Program-made: the position numbers and the translations under genes
Shown: in pieces, positions 26,356-35,101 of the stretch
Position numbering within the stretch: position 1 is the stretch's first letter
How the letters are laid out: every line of letters starts with the position of its first letter
The notes under the pieces: model-generated
The model's database searches: none
The model's input: the letters and a program-made list of their open reading frames with translations, nothing else
Told to the model about the DNA's origin: nothing
Source of the DNA: Methylobacterium sp. E-045
GTDB taxonomy: Bacteria; Pseudomonadota; Alphaproteobacteria; Rhizobiales; Beijerinckiaceae
Length of the DNA stretch: 64,000 bases
Direction: 5' to 3'
NCBI RefSeq assembly: GCF_022829685.1
Contig: NZ_JAKSYE010000054.1
Span: 124,001 to 188,000 of the forward strand

Positions 26356-29300
26356 TCAGCCCTTGGGTGAGGGCGGGGGCTCGCCCGCCTTCGCCTCGGC
26401 CTGCGCTCCTTCGACCGGCGCCCCTTCGACCGGCGCGCCCTCGGCCTTGGCCGGTTGCGGCACCGACATCTCCGGGTAGCGCTTGCGATACTCCTTCAGG
26501 AAGGCCTGGAGCGTCTCCGCCTTGGTGGCCCGCTGCGCGACCTCGCGGAAGGCCTGGCTCCGCACCGCGTTCGGCTGGGTGAGCAGGGCGAAGGTGCGGG
26601 CGTCGATGCTCTCGGCCATGGGTTCGGCGAACTTCGCCCTCAGGCGCTCCAACCCGAGGGATTCGTTCGCCAGGCCGTAGGCGATGGCCGAGCGGACGAT
26701 GTCGGAGCGCATGGTGTCGTCGAGGGGTTTGCGCATGCGCCAGGCCTCGCCGACCAGGGCCTCATGTGCCTCGCCCGCCTCGCGCCAGCGGCGGGCGCTC
26801 CAGAGGATGTCCGCGCGCAGCCGCTCCGCATCGGCGCCGGTCTCCGCCTCGATGGTCTCCAGGGCCAGATCGGTGCGCGACAGGTCGGACAGGGCCCGCG
26901 CCCGGATGAGCGCACGGGCGCGGCGCAGCTCCTCGGGCAGTTCGGGCTGGTAGGTGGCGTCGATGACCTGGAGCGCCTGGAGGGGCTTCTCGTCCATCAT
27001 TCGGATCGTCGCCAGCCGCGCGGCGACGCTGGCCCGGGCCGGTCCGGAGAGCCGGTGATCGACCTGATGCTGGAGCAGCTCCCCCGCCGAATCGAGCAGG
27101 TCGAGTTCCACCAGCTTATCGGCGAGGCGGCGCACGATCTCGTCGCCGCGGCGGCCGATCGGGGCGAAGTCCTTGAAATCGAAATACAGTGCCAGCGCCT
27201 CCACGCCGGACATCCGCGCCCCCTTCTCGGTGAGGAAGATGTCGTCGAACAGGTCCTGGGCGCTGTCGTGGAGCTCGCGGCTGATCGGCGATCCGGGCGC
27301 CAGGGCATCCGCCTTGCGCGAGGCGGCGAAGGCCTGGCGCCAGCGCCCGGCCTCCATGTTCAGCTTGGCGAGGCCGGCGATCGTCTTCTGCTCGATCTCG
27401 TCGCCATGCCAGGTGAGGAGGAGGGTTTCGAGCCGTTCGATGGCCTCGGCCACCGGTATCTTTCCGAGGGCATGGGCGAGGATCGTGCCGCGCAGGGTCG
27501 CCACGGCGGCGGTCGGCCGGTCCGCATTGTCGGACAACCGCCGATAGGTGTCGAGAGCCGCGCTCGTCTGGCCCGTCACCTCGTCGATCCGCGCCCGCAG
27601 GAAGGCGAGGCGGTCGGCGACCGAACGGTCGGCCGCGCGCGCCGCCGCGGTGGTGATCTGCTGGCTTGCGGTGGCCCAGTCGCCGGTCTCGATGGCGGCC
27701 TCCGCGGCGGCCGAGCGAAGCAGGCTCTGCAGGTCGTCGGGATAGCGCTCGATGATGCCGGCCGTGTCCCGGAACGCCGTATCGGCGCTCGCCCAGCGCC
27801 CCGCCTTGGCGTCGAGATAGCCTTTCCACAGCCGTGCCTCGGGGTCGGCCCGCAGGTATTCGGTGTCGAGGGCCTTCCGCGCATCGGCGTCGCGGGCCAT
27901 CTGCGCGTTCGCCACCGCGGTGAGGATCGCGAGTTCCCGCTGCCCGGCCATCACCGGATCTTCGGCGGCCGCCACCTGAAGCACGCCGAGGGCTTCCACG
28001 CCGAGGCCGTTGGCGAGCATGCTCCGGGCCAGGGCGAGCCGGAGCGGTCCTCGTGCCGGCCTCGGCGCGTCGACCACCGCGTCCAGCCCCTGGCGCAGGT
28101 TCTCGCCGATATTGCCGCTCCGCGCCGCGTCCCAGGGTTGGCGTTCGATGGCGAGATCGCTCACGGCGGTGAGGGCCGGTTCGGCCGGGCGCGCGACCCC
28201 GGAGACGGCCATGCCGCCCTCGCGGGCGATGACGACGCCGTCCATGTCCGGCCTCACCAGGAGATCGTCGGCCTTCGCCAGGACGGCCACGCCCTGGCGG
28301 CTGGGGAGCAGCTCGAAATCCACGAAGGCCTGCCGCTTGGGGATGCCGGCGGGCTTGGGCCCATAGCCGGTGACGACGCCGATCCGCTCGCCGCCCCGCT
28401 CGATCCAGGTCGCCCCGCCGGGGTGGGGCAGGCGGATACCGATGCCGATGCGCCCGCTGGCCTCCGTGTTGCGGATCGCCGCGAGCGTTTCGCTGGCCGA
28501 CAGGTTCTCGCCGGCGACGAGTTCCCAGCCGGTGGGCGCATCGGCATCGCCGATCGGGACGAGATCGAGCAGCCGCTCGCGGGGAACCCTGAAGCTCAAG
28601 GCGACGAAGGCACCCTGCCGCCGGGGTTGGCTGACGAGATCGAAGACCGGGTCTCCGGGGGGGACGGTGACCGTCTCGGGCGTCTCGAACACCAGGGTGG
28701 CGATGCCGGCCCGCTCGAACAGGGCCGCCGAAGGCTGGCGTTGGAACGGAAAGGCGAGGCCGGGGCCGGCCGGGCGCAGGACGACGGTCTTCTGCGGCAC
28801 CGTGGGCGCAGGGATCCCGGACGGTTTCGCCGGGGCGGCGCTCACCGGCGCCGTCACGAGTTTCGAGGATGCGTCTCCGGCGGCGACCTTGACCTCCGCC
28901 ACCGATGCCTTGCCGTCCGAAGCTTTGGCCTCCGGGGGGGCGGCCTTGCGGAGGACGTCCAGCGTCACGCCGTCCTCGTCCCGTCCGGTGCGGATCTCGT
29001 AGCCGGCGGCGGGCGTCACCAGCAGGCGGGCGCCGTCACCGTCGTTCTCGACGGACAAGGCCTCGATGGCGGGTTTGGTCCGCCCGCGGGGGGCGAGGTC
29101 GTCGATGCGCCAGGCGCCGGGAATCGTCAGCCGCGTGGCCAATCCGGCCTCGTCGAACCGTGCGACCGTGTCCGGTGCGAGCCGAAGGCTGAGGCGGGTG
29201 AGGGTGGGAAGACGCGACAGTTCAAGGGGCAGGCGCTTCGGTTCGACGACCGGCCTCGCCGCGCGCATGGCGGCTTCCGCGATCTGAGCCCGGCGAACGA

Positions 29301-29748
29301 GTTCGGCCACGATCTCGGGGGGCAGCGGCGGGGGAAGCCCGGACCAGTCCTCGGGCAGCAGATCCACGAAGACGTGTTCACCCGCCGTCTGGACGTTGAG
29401 GCGATACGGCTTCTGCAGGGCGATGCGCAGGCCGGTCCCGTCCGGGTCGCGGCGAACCATGGTGACGAAATCGGGGATCTCGCCCGCGATCTTCTCCGGC
29501 GCGGAGGTGCTGGGCTCACCGAAATTGACAAGGAGGACGAGGCCCGAGATCCTGGCCTTCACGGGAATTGCCGAATCGAAGGTCATGGCGATCCGGGCAT
29601 AGCGCCCGATCTGGTTGGCCTTCAGGGCGAGGAGGCGTGCCGCCTCCGCCTCGCCGCCGGAGATCAGCGCGCCGCCCATGACCGAGGTCGCGACGAAGCC
29701 CGCCACGAGGCGGCGCCGACGTCTCGCGATTTCGGCCCCCATTCCCAT
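26356..29748 (-). CDS. Very large periplasmic helical-repeat (TPR-like) protein with AMIN-like N-terminus
   Basis: A 1130-residue exported protein; the signal peptide ends near GEAEA-AR. Residues about 40-130 (VKARISGLVLLVNFGEP, GTGLRIALQKPYRLNV, VFVDLLPEDW) look like the beta-rich AMIN domain that binds envelope polymers. Residues about 560-1090 are alanine-rich helical pairs typical of tetratricopeptide repeats (for example RWASADTAFRDTAGIIERYPD). The tail holds two GAPVE repeats. Such proteins occur near motility genes in alphaproteobacteria, and the flagellar cluster starts 4.5 kb downstream, but no function can be assigned. The 1156-codon frame on the opposite strand is a shadow. Confidence 0.75.
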   Translation of the reverse strand: MGMGAEIARRRRRLVAGFVATSVMGGALISGGEAEAARLLALKANQIGRYARIAMTFDSAIPVKARISGLVLLVNFGEPSTSAPEKIAGEIPDFVTMVRRDPDGTGLRIALQKPYRLNVQTAGEHVFVDLLPEDWSGLPPPLPPEIVAELVRRAQIAEAAMRAARPVVEPKRLPLELSRLPTLTRLSLRLAPDTVARFDEAGLATRLTIPGAWRIDDLAPRGRTKPAIEALSVENDGDGARLLVTPAAGYEIRTGRDEDGVTLDVLRKAAPPEAKASDGKASVAEVKVAAGDASSKLVTAPVSAAPAKPSGIPAPTVPQKTVVLRPAGPGLAFPFQRQPSAALFERAGIATLVFETPETVTVPPGDPVFDLVSQPRRQGAFVALSFRVPRERLLDLVPIGDADAPTGWELVAGENLSASETLAAIRNTEASGRIGIGIRLPHPGGATWIERGGERIGVVTGYGPKPAGIPKRQAFVDFELLPSRQGVAVLAKADDLLVRPDMDGVVIAREGGMAVSGVARPAEPALTAVSDLAIERQPWDAARSGNIGENLRQGLDAVVDAPRPARGPLRLALARSMLANGLGVEALGVLQVAAAEDPVMAGQRELAILTAVANAQMARDADARKALDTEYLRADPEARLWKGYLDAKAGRWASADTAFRDTAGIIERYPDDLQSLLRSAAAEAAIETGDWATASQQITTAAARAADRSVADRLAFLRARIDEVTGQTSAALDTYRRLSDNADRPTAAVATLRGTILAHALGKIPVAEAIERLETLLLTWHGDEIEQKTIAGLAKLNMEAGRWRQAFAASRKADALAPGSPISRELHDSAQDLFDDIFLTEKGARMSGVEALALYFDFKDFAPIGRRGDEIVRRLADKLVELDLLDSAGELLQHQVDHRLSGPARASVAARLATIRMMDEKPLQALQVIDATYQPELPEELRRARALIRARALSDLSRTDLALETIEAETGADAERLRADILWSARRWREAGEAHEALVGEAWRMRKPLDDTMRSDIVRSAIAYGLANESLGLERLRAKFAEPMAESIDARTFALLTQPNAVRSQAFREVAQRATKAETLQAFLKEYRKRYPEMSVPQPAKAEGAPVEGAPVEGAQAEAKAGEPPPSPKG

Positions 29749-30110
29749 CGCAGGTCACGCCACACCGGATTGCGCGAAGAACCCGAATCCGAGCTCCGCG
29801 ACACGCTACATCACCGCGGACTCTCCACCTTCGAGGCTAACGCCCGCCTAACGCCCGCCCGCTGCGATGTCTCGAAACTGCGTGCCCATGAGAGAATCCC
29901 CGAGGAGACGGCCTTCCGCCGATGACCGAACGAAAAAAACCCGCGCCGGCTTTCACCGGGCGGGGGAGTGTTCAGAAGGACCTTCCTTGGGAGGAAGACC
30001 TCACCGTACCATGTGATATCCCACATTTGCCACATGGGAAATCGGACATGTCCACCGCCCCGGCGAGGCGGTGCGATGTCGGCCGGCGGGCGAAAAGGGG
30101 CGGTTGCGGC
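29749..30110. other. Intergenic stretch, no gene seen
   Basis: A 362-bp spacer upstream of the large repeat-protein gene and downstream of the small secreted protein gene. A partial palindrome CCATGTG...CACATGG (about 30010-30037) with TGTGATATCCCACA inside it could be an operator. No coding frame of merit and no RNA gene was seen. Confidence 0.45.
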
Positions 30111-30359
30111 CTACAGGCCGCCGTTTCCGCCGCTGCCGCCACCGGCGCTCCCGCTCCCGGACCGGCGTGAGGGCTGGCTGGAATTGCCGCCCGCCGCCGA
30201 ACTGTCGCGACCGCTCCCGCCGCCGGTGTTATTCGACAGGCTGGACGTTCCAAGACCGCGCTTGGAATGGCGCGGCCGCGCATCGGCGGAGGTCGTCATC
30301 TGCGCCAGGGCAAGGGACGATACGGCGAGCGCGCACAAGGTGAGGGCCAAGGTCTTCAT
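30111..30359 (-). CDS. Small secreted Gly/Ser-rich protein
   Basis: An 82-residue protein with a clear signal peptide (MKTLALTLCALAVSSLALAQ) and a mature part made mainly of Gly, Ser and Asn (SSLSNNTGGGSG, SGSAGGGSGGNGG), probably disordered. AGGAGA lies five bases before the ATG at 30359. The gene is preceded, 80 bp upstream, by a leftward terminator inside its likely leader. No family recognised. Confidence 0.6.
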   Translation of the reverse strand: MKTLALTLCALAVSSLALAQMTTSADARPRHSKRGLGTSSLSNNTGGGSGRDSSAAGGNSSQPSRRSGSGSAGGGSGGNGGL

Positions 30360-30438
30360 GAATTCTCCTGTCGATCCGGTGAACCAACGCCAGAACGACC
30401 CGAAATATCCATTCCCGGACGACGACGACCGCGACAGT

Positions 30439-30469
30439 AAAAACCCCGTCCGGCGCGAACCGGACGGGG
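30439..30469 (-). terminator. Strong leftward Rho-independent terminator in a gene leader
   Basis: On the minus strand a perfect 10-bp stem (CCCCGTCCGG with CCGGACGGGG, six-base loop) is followed at once by TTTTT. It is 80 bp upstream of the small secreted protein gene and no minus-strand gene lies to its right for it to terminate, so it is either an attenuator or the end of an unannotated small RNA. Confidence 0.8.
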
Positions 30470-30623
30470 CGAAGTCAGACAATCCCCCTCGGGGCGGAGG
30501 GTATGGGGTAAACGGGCGACCCCGCCGACATCATCCCCGAATCGCGGACATCGCACAGATGTCGCACCCCGCCCGGCCAGGGCCGCCCTAGATGAAAGAG
30601 TTCATCGACGGAGCCGGACACCC

Positions 30624-31067
30624 ATGTGGTATCTGTACGGCGCCGTTCTTCTCGCGGGCATCGCGAATGCCGTACAGGCGGGACAGAACGGCGCTCTGGC
30701 CAAGAGCCTCGGCGGATCCCTGAGCGCCGGCCTCGTCGTCGCTGCGGGGACGGCCACCTTCATCACCCTCGCGGGCCTCGCCTCGGGCAAGCTGACCCTG
30801 CCGTCCGCCGCCCAGGTCCTGGACGTCCCGTGGTGGGCCTGGTTCGGTGGCGTGCTCGGGGGCGGCATCGTCGTGACGCAGCTCATGGTGGCCCGCCAGA
30901 TCGGGGCGGCCCCGTTCCTCGGAATGCTCGTGACGGCGGGCGTCGCCACCTCCATCCTGCTCGATCATTTCGGCTGGGTCGGGTTCGAGCGCCACCCGGC
31001 GACCCTGTGGCGTATCGCCGGCGGCCTGCTGATGATCGCGGGCGTCGCCCTCGTGGCACTTTTCTAG
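30624..31067 (+). CDS. DMT-family (YdcZ/DUF606) membrane protein
   Basis: A 147-residue integral membrane protein with about five hydrophobic helices. The N-terminus AGIANAVQAGQNGALAKSLGG and the WWAWFGGVLGGGIVVTQLM segment are typical of the YdcZ/DUF606 half-size drug/metabolite transporters, which usually act as pairs or dimers. The substrate is unknown. Confidence 0.8.
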   Translation: MWYLYGAVLLAGIANAVQAGQNGALAKSLGGSLSAGLVVAAGTATFITLAGLASGKLTLPSAAQVLDVPWWAWFGGVLGGGIVVTQLMVARQIGAAPFLGMLVTAGVATSILLDHFGWVGFERHPATLWRIAGGLLMIAGVALVALF

Positions 31068-31132
31068 TCCGCCGGACTGAACCGTCTCCACGGTGTCCGT
31101 CGTTATAGCGCTACCCTCAACCAGGAAGACCC

Positions 31133-31258
31133 ATGCACCGCTACTTCCCCGTCCTCATCGCCGTCGTCGCGATCCTCGCGGTCGGGATCCTGTTCGCCTT
31201 CGTCCGCCACGGCGACACGGCGCATACCGCGCCCGTCCAGCAGACGGCGCCCCGCTGA
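31133..31258 (+). CDS. Tiny single-pass membrane protein
   Basis: A 41-residue frame that starts MHRYFPVLIAVVAILAVG and so has one transmembrane helix (about residues 6-24) and a short polar tail. AGGAAG lies five bases before the ATG, and its stop overlaps the start of the next small gene (ATGA), which supports translation. No family recognised. Confidence 0.55.
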   Translation: MHRYFPVLIAVVAILAVGILFAFVRHGDTAHTAPVQQTAPR

Positions 31259-31470
31259 TGCGCCGCCTCATGCCCCTGGTGCTGCTGGGACTCGTCGCGA
31301 TCCTCGCGGTGATCTGGGTCGGCGTCTGGAATTTCGACGCGCTTCGCACCGAACGGGCCGAGAATGGCGGCGCCCCCGCCGTCCCGGCCTGCGATCCGAA
31401 CAACACGGTGGGCAAGGCGATCCTGCCGAACTGCCCGGACGCGTCCATCACCGCGACACCGAAACGCTGA
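31258..31470 (+). CDS. Small single-pass membrane protein
   Basis: A 70-residue protein with one N-terminal transmembrane helix (LMPLVLLGLVAILAVIWVGV) and a mature part with two cysteines (PACDPNNTVGKAILPNC) that may form a disulphide in the periplasm. It begins inside the stop of the preceding 41-codon gene (ATGA overlap), so the pair is probably one transcription and translation unit. No known family. Confidence 0.6.
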   Translation: MRRLMPLVLLGLVAILAVIWVGVWNFDALRTERAENGGAPAVPACDPNNTVGKAILPNCPDASITATPKR

Positions 31471-31562
31471 CGCGTGCCGGTCCTCGGGGCGGTGACGGGA
31501 TCTGGTGCGATCGGGTGAGCGGCCGATCGCGCCTGACGGGTCGCAGGTTTCGGGAGGCACTC

Positions 31563-32762
31563 CTAGATCAGGAAGTTGTCCGCCGTGAGGGTGGTCGACA
31601 GGACGTCGTGCAGGATGATCTTGGTGGCCGGGTTGGTGCTCGTGGCGAAGGTGATCTCGGTGTCCTGTCCCTTGTGGACGGACCTGATGTTCACCTCATC
31701 GAAGCTGTCAACGATGTCACCGACATCGAACCGGTCGTGGGTGACGTCGAACCGGTAGATGTTGTCCCGGCCAAAATCCACAGGCAGCTCGGTCAAGTAA
31801 TGCTTCTGGTAGGTGAAGGTGTCTCCGCCCGTTCCCGCGAACATCTTGTCGTTGCCGGCACCCCCGATGAGGATGTCGAATCCACGTCCGCCATAGATCC
31901 GGTCGGCGGCCTCAGAACCAATGATGACCGCCGTGTTGCCCGCCGTGCTCTGCGACACGACGGTCTGGCCTGTTGTCATCGGCGTGAAATCAGCCGAGGC
32001 GTTGTTCCGCACGTAGGTCCTTTCGACATTTTTGAAGAGCTCGTCCGTGAAGAGGGACGGACCGGTGACGATCATGATGTCGGTGCCGGTGCCCCCGTCA
32101 ACGATCATGGGGGTCGCTGACACGACGAGGCGGTCGTTACCGCCCATGCCGAAGAGAGAATCGTAGACGCTGCCCCCGATCAGCGTGTTGGCCGCATCAA
32201 CCCCAGTGAGGACGTCTTCATGAGCACTGCCGATGATCCGCGAGATCCCGCTCAGTGTGTCGCCTTCGGCGTCGCCGCCGGTGTTGATGCCGGTGAAGAG
32301 ATTGACCGTGACCCCGTCGGACGATCCCGCATAAGAGGCGGTGTCGGTTCCCCCGCCCCCGGTGAGGACGTCGGCCCCGGCGCCACCTTCCAGGACGTCG
32401 TTGGCCACGCCGCCCGTCAGGATGTCGTTCCCAGCCCCGCCGGTCAGCGTGTTCACGCCCGACCCGCCGGTGATGACGTCGGCGAAATCACCGCCGAGGA
32501 TCGTCACCGTCCCGGTGCGGTCGGAGAAATCGAAGAAATACCCGCCCGTCGCCGGCGTGGCATCGACGAGCGTGGATCCACCGCCGAAATAGAGTCGGGC
32601 GCTTGTTCCGCTGCTACCCTCGAGGACGTAGCCGCCCAAGTCTTCATCGACGAAGATCAGAAGGTCCTCGGTCGGGTGGTCGTTGAATTCGAACGGCGGA
32701 AACACCACCGTGGCATCATTCGCGTTGAAATCAGCGCCAAGAGTGACGTCGATCGTAGGCAT
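31563..32762 (-). CDS. RTX-type calcium-binding repeat protein
   Basis: A 399-residue protein with no N-terminal signal peptide. Glycine-rich nonapeptides of the RTX type (GGxGxDxLx) occur in two clusters, for example LTGGAGNDILTGG, LEGGAGADVLTGGGGTD and LIGGAGNDKMFAG, and should form a calcium-stabilised beta-roll. The C-terminus (LSTTLTADNFLI) is like a type I secretion signal. The ATG at 32762 has GGGAAG upstream. No ABC exporter genes are near. G+C is slightly lower than its surroundings. Confidence 0.85.
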   Translation of the reverse strand: MPTIDVTLGADFNANDATVVFPPFEFNDHPTEDLLIFVDEDLGGYVLEGSSGTSARLYFGGGSTLVDATPATGGYFFDFSDRTGTVTILGGDFADVITGGSGVNTLTGGAGNDILTGGVANDVLEGGAGADVLTGGGGTDTASYAGSSDGVTVNLFTGINTGGDAEGDTLSGISRIIGSAHEDVLTGVDAANTLIGGSVYDSLFGMGGNDRLVVSATPMIVDGGTGTDIMIVTGPSLFTDELFKNVERTYVRNNASADFTPMTTGQTVVSQSTAGNTAVIIGSEAADRIYGGRGFDILIGGAGNDKMFAGTGGDTFTYQKHYLTELPVDFGRDNIYRFDVTHDRFDVGDIVDSFDEVNIRSVHKGQDTEITFATSTNPATKIILHDVLSTTLTADNFLI

Positions 32763-32990
32763 TCCGCTGCTTCCCGTGAGGGCACATTCTGCCCGCCCCA
32801 ATTCTGTCAGGGATCTATGAATTGTCCATTACTTCGTTCATCGAATCTTTGATATGCGTGTTTTCAACGATGATCCGTGCCGATTCGGCAATCGAATACA
32901 CGCCAGAGATACGCCAACACTTGCAAGCAACCGCACATGGTCCGCCTCGGGATGCCGTAAAGCCCCTCGCCGGGGCGATACGGCACGGTC

Positions 32991-33365
32991 TCACTGCTTG
33001 ACGACGAGTCCCGGAATGATCGTGCCGCTCTCACCGAAATTGGCGACGGCCTTGGCGCAATTGGCCGGCACGTCCTTGCCGTAGACGTCGGCATAGGCCT
33101 TCACCCGCAGGATCAGCTCGCCGCCCGCGAGGGCATCCGGCTCGATGCCGAGGCCCCGCACCACGGTCTTAAACGTCTCGTAGTTCGGCTTCGACTCGGG
33201 GCAGGACGCCGAGACGAACTGGAGCAGCCCGGCGAGCTTGGCAGCGGTGTTCTTCTGCCGCTCCTCCTTGGTGTCCGGCGGCGGGGGCGCATCCGGCGCG
33301 GGCTGGGCGGCGAGCGGGAGCGTCAGGCTTCCCATCAGGAGCGAGGCGATCAAGATCTGCTTCAT
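32991..33365 (-). CDS. Secreted protein of unknown function
   Basis: A 124-residue protein with a signal peptide (MKQILIASLLMGSLTLPLAA), a Pro-rich linker (PAPDAPPPPDTKEE) and a helical domain with two cysteines (SASCPESKPNYETF, DVPANCAKAVANFG) likely paired in the periplasm. AGGAAC precedes the ATG. It sits 47 bp downstream of the ialB homologue and could share its transcript. Confidence 0.65.
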   Translation of the reverse strand: MKQILIASLLMGSLTLPLAAQPAPDAPPPPDTKEERQKNTAAKLAGLLQFVSASCPESKPNYETFKTVVRGLGIEPDALAGGELILRVKAYADVYGKDVPANCAKAVANFGESGTIIPGLVVKQ

Positions 33366-33412
33366 GCGTGGCGTGTTCCTACCTGTGTGTCCCATCGCCC
33401 GACTGTTTGCCG

Positions 33413-34096
33413 TCAGTGCGAGAGTGCGCTGGCCCTCGCGAGGGCGGCACCGAAACCGTTGAGGGGCACGGTGATCGTCGTGGGTTCGGTGGCGTCCTGC
33501 TTCGGGGCGAGGATGAGCAGGTTCTTGGCGGTCTTCATCGTGTCGGTGGCCAGCGTCGGCAGGCTCACCGGAACGAGGCAGCCTTCCGAACTGCAGGTGT
33601 AATAGGGGGCGCCCTTGCCGAGGACCGCATCGTCGATCTTGAAGCTCAACCCCGCATCGATCTGGAAGCCGAACGGCATCAGGATCAGTCCGTCGGTGCG
33701 ATCGTTCGCGGGCGGCTTCAGCTCGATGGCGAATTCGCGGCGGTTCTCGCGCTTCGACCCCTGGGCCTGCACCACGGAGCAGATCGAGACCTGGTTCTCG
33801 CGGGAGCAATTGATGCTCCAGTCGCCATAGCTCTCGCTCAGGGCGCTGGCGCCTTCCGGCCAGGCCGCCTTGGCCGGGGCAGACGCGGCGGCGGGCGCAG
33901 CGGCGGCAGGCGCTGGCGCGGGGGCTTTCGGCGCGGGCTTCGGCCTCGGCTTCGGCTTGGGCTTCGTGGGCGCGTCGGAGGCGGCGGGTGCGTCCTGCTC
34001 CGGCGCGGCCTCCTGCGCCGAGGCGCCGTTCCAGGCGGTGATCGTCGCGGCAAGCGACATCACGCCGACCAGGGGCAAAACATGTCTCCAACGCAT
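33413..34096 (-). CDS. Invasion-associated locus B (IalB) family protein
   Basis: A 227-residue periplasmic protein. After the signal peptide (ending NGASAQE) comes a long Ala/Pro/Lys linker, then the IalB domain: YGDWSINCSREN, SICSVVQAQGSK, LILMPFGFQIDAGLSFKIDD, YYTCSSEGCLVP. The family was named from Bartonella invasion but is widespread in non-pathogenic Rhizobiales, where its role is unknown. The ATG at 34096 begins the signal peptide. Confidence 0.85.
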   Translation of the reverse strand: MRWRHVLPLVGVMSLAATITAWNGASAQEAAPEQDAPAASDAPTKPKPKPRPKPAPKAPAPAPAAAAPAAASAPAKAAWPEGASALSESYGDWSINCSRENQVSICSVVQAQGSKRENRREFAIELKPPANDRTDGLILMPFGFQIDAGLSFKIDDAVLGKGAPYYTCSSEGCLVPVSLPTLATDTMKTAKNLLILAPKQDATEPTTITVPLNGFGAALARASALSH

Positions 34097-34252
34097 CGAG
34101 CGGGCATCCGGCGTTCGAACGAAATCAGACCTGCCGCCTAGCCCTCCCGGCCCGCGAGCGCAATGGACCCGCCGGCACCGCCATTCGTCGCCCACCGGCA
34201 ATCCGACCCGGCCAGCATTGCCGAACCTGCCCGCGAGCTTTCCCTGTCAGCC

Positions 34253-35101
34253 TCAGCGGCGCTTGTCCTGACCGCCCTGGTCGATGGCCGGCAATTCGTT
34301 GGGGCCGAGGCCCATGACGACGGGCTGCTGCGTCGGGGTCTGGCCGCGCGCGCGGTTGGCCAGCGCCACGGTGAGCTTCTCGGCGGGTTCCGACTGCATC
34401 AGCGCCAGCACGTCGGCCATCTTGCGCGGGTTCATCGCCAGGACGATGGGCACCAGCACGTCGAGGGAGAGGCGGTCGAAGACGCGGGCGGCATCCTTCG
34501 GTTTCATCGTCTCGTACATGGTGACGATGTTCTTCAGGCCCATCCTCTCGGCCTCGGCCTGCTGCGCGGCGGCCCCGTCGGGCTTCTCCTCGTTGCGCTT
34601 GAGGTCCTTGACGCCCTCCTCGAGCTTGCGCTCGGCGGTTCCGAGCATCTGCTCGCGCAGGCTCAGGGTCTCGTCACGCTGCTTGAGGGCGTCGCGCCGG
34701 GCGGAGAGCTTCTCGAGGATGGCGCGCTCGCTAGCCGGCATCGGCTCGGCCGGGGGCGGGGGGCGCGGAGCGGGCGGCTCCGGTTCGGCCGCCGGCTTTT
34801 CCGGCTCCTTGGGCGTCACGGAGCCGGTGGTCTGCGGGTCGGACGGCTCGTAATTGGTCCGGGCGTTGGCGAGGACCCGTGCGAAGTCCGGCAGCTGCGC
34901 TTCAGCCGAGGCCGGGCTCGGCCCGAGATCGTCGACGGCGATCGCGCCGAGCTTGAGCACCAGGAGGCCCACGGCCGCCAGCGTCACCGCATCGATCAGC
35001 CGCAGCTTGTAGGGGCGCGCCTGTGCGGCGCCCGACCGGCCGGTGCGGAGCTTTCCCAGGCGGGACTGCCCCGCGCGGACGAGGGAGCCGGGCGTCGTCA
35101 T
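34253..35101 (-). CDS. motE: MotE-like flagellar motility protein
   Basis: A 282-residue protein with one N-terminal transmembrane helix (about 36-56), a Pro-rich linker, a coiled coil (about 125-190, KLSARRDALKQRDETLSLREQ) and a C-terminal MgtE_N-like domain (YETMKPKDAARVFDRLSLDVLVPIVLAMNPRKMADVLALM family). MotE proteins act as periplasmic chaperones for MotC in rhizobial motor function. Its start overlaps the stop of the DUF6468 gene, consistent with one operon with fliM and fliL. Confidence 0.85.
   Translation of the reverse strand: MTTPGSLVRAGQSRLGKLRTGRSGAAQARPYKLRLIDAVTLAAVGLLVLKLGAIAVDDLGPSPASAEAQLPDFARVLANARTNYEPSDPQTTGSVTPKEPEKPAAEPEPPAPRPPPPAEPMPASERAILEKLSARRDALKQRDETLSLREQMLGTAERKLEEGVKDLKRNEEKPDGAAAQQAEAERMGLKNIVTMYETMKPKDAARVFDRLSLDVLVPIVLAMNPRKMADVLALMQSEPAEKLTVALANRARGQTPTQQPVVMGLGPNELPAIDQGGQDKRR

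Noticed and set aside
26455..29925. A 1156-codon open frame on the plus strand, opposite the large repeat-protein gene
   Set aside because: It is the mirror of the minus-strand gene in GC-rich DNA, has strongly Gly/Asp/Arg-biased composition, no ribosome-binding site, and no family features; the minus-strand protein has a signal peptide and domains.
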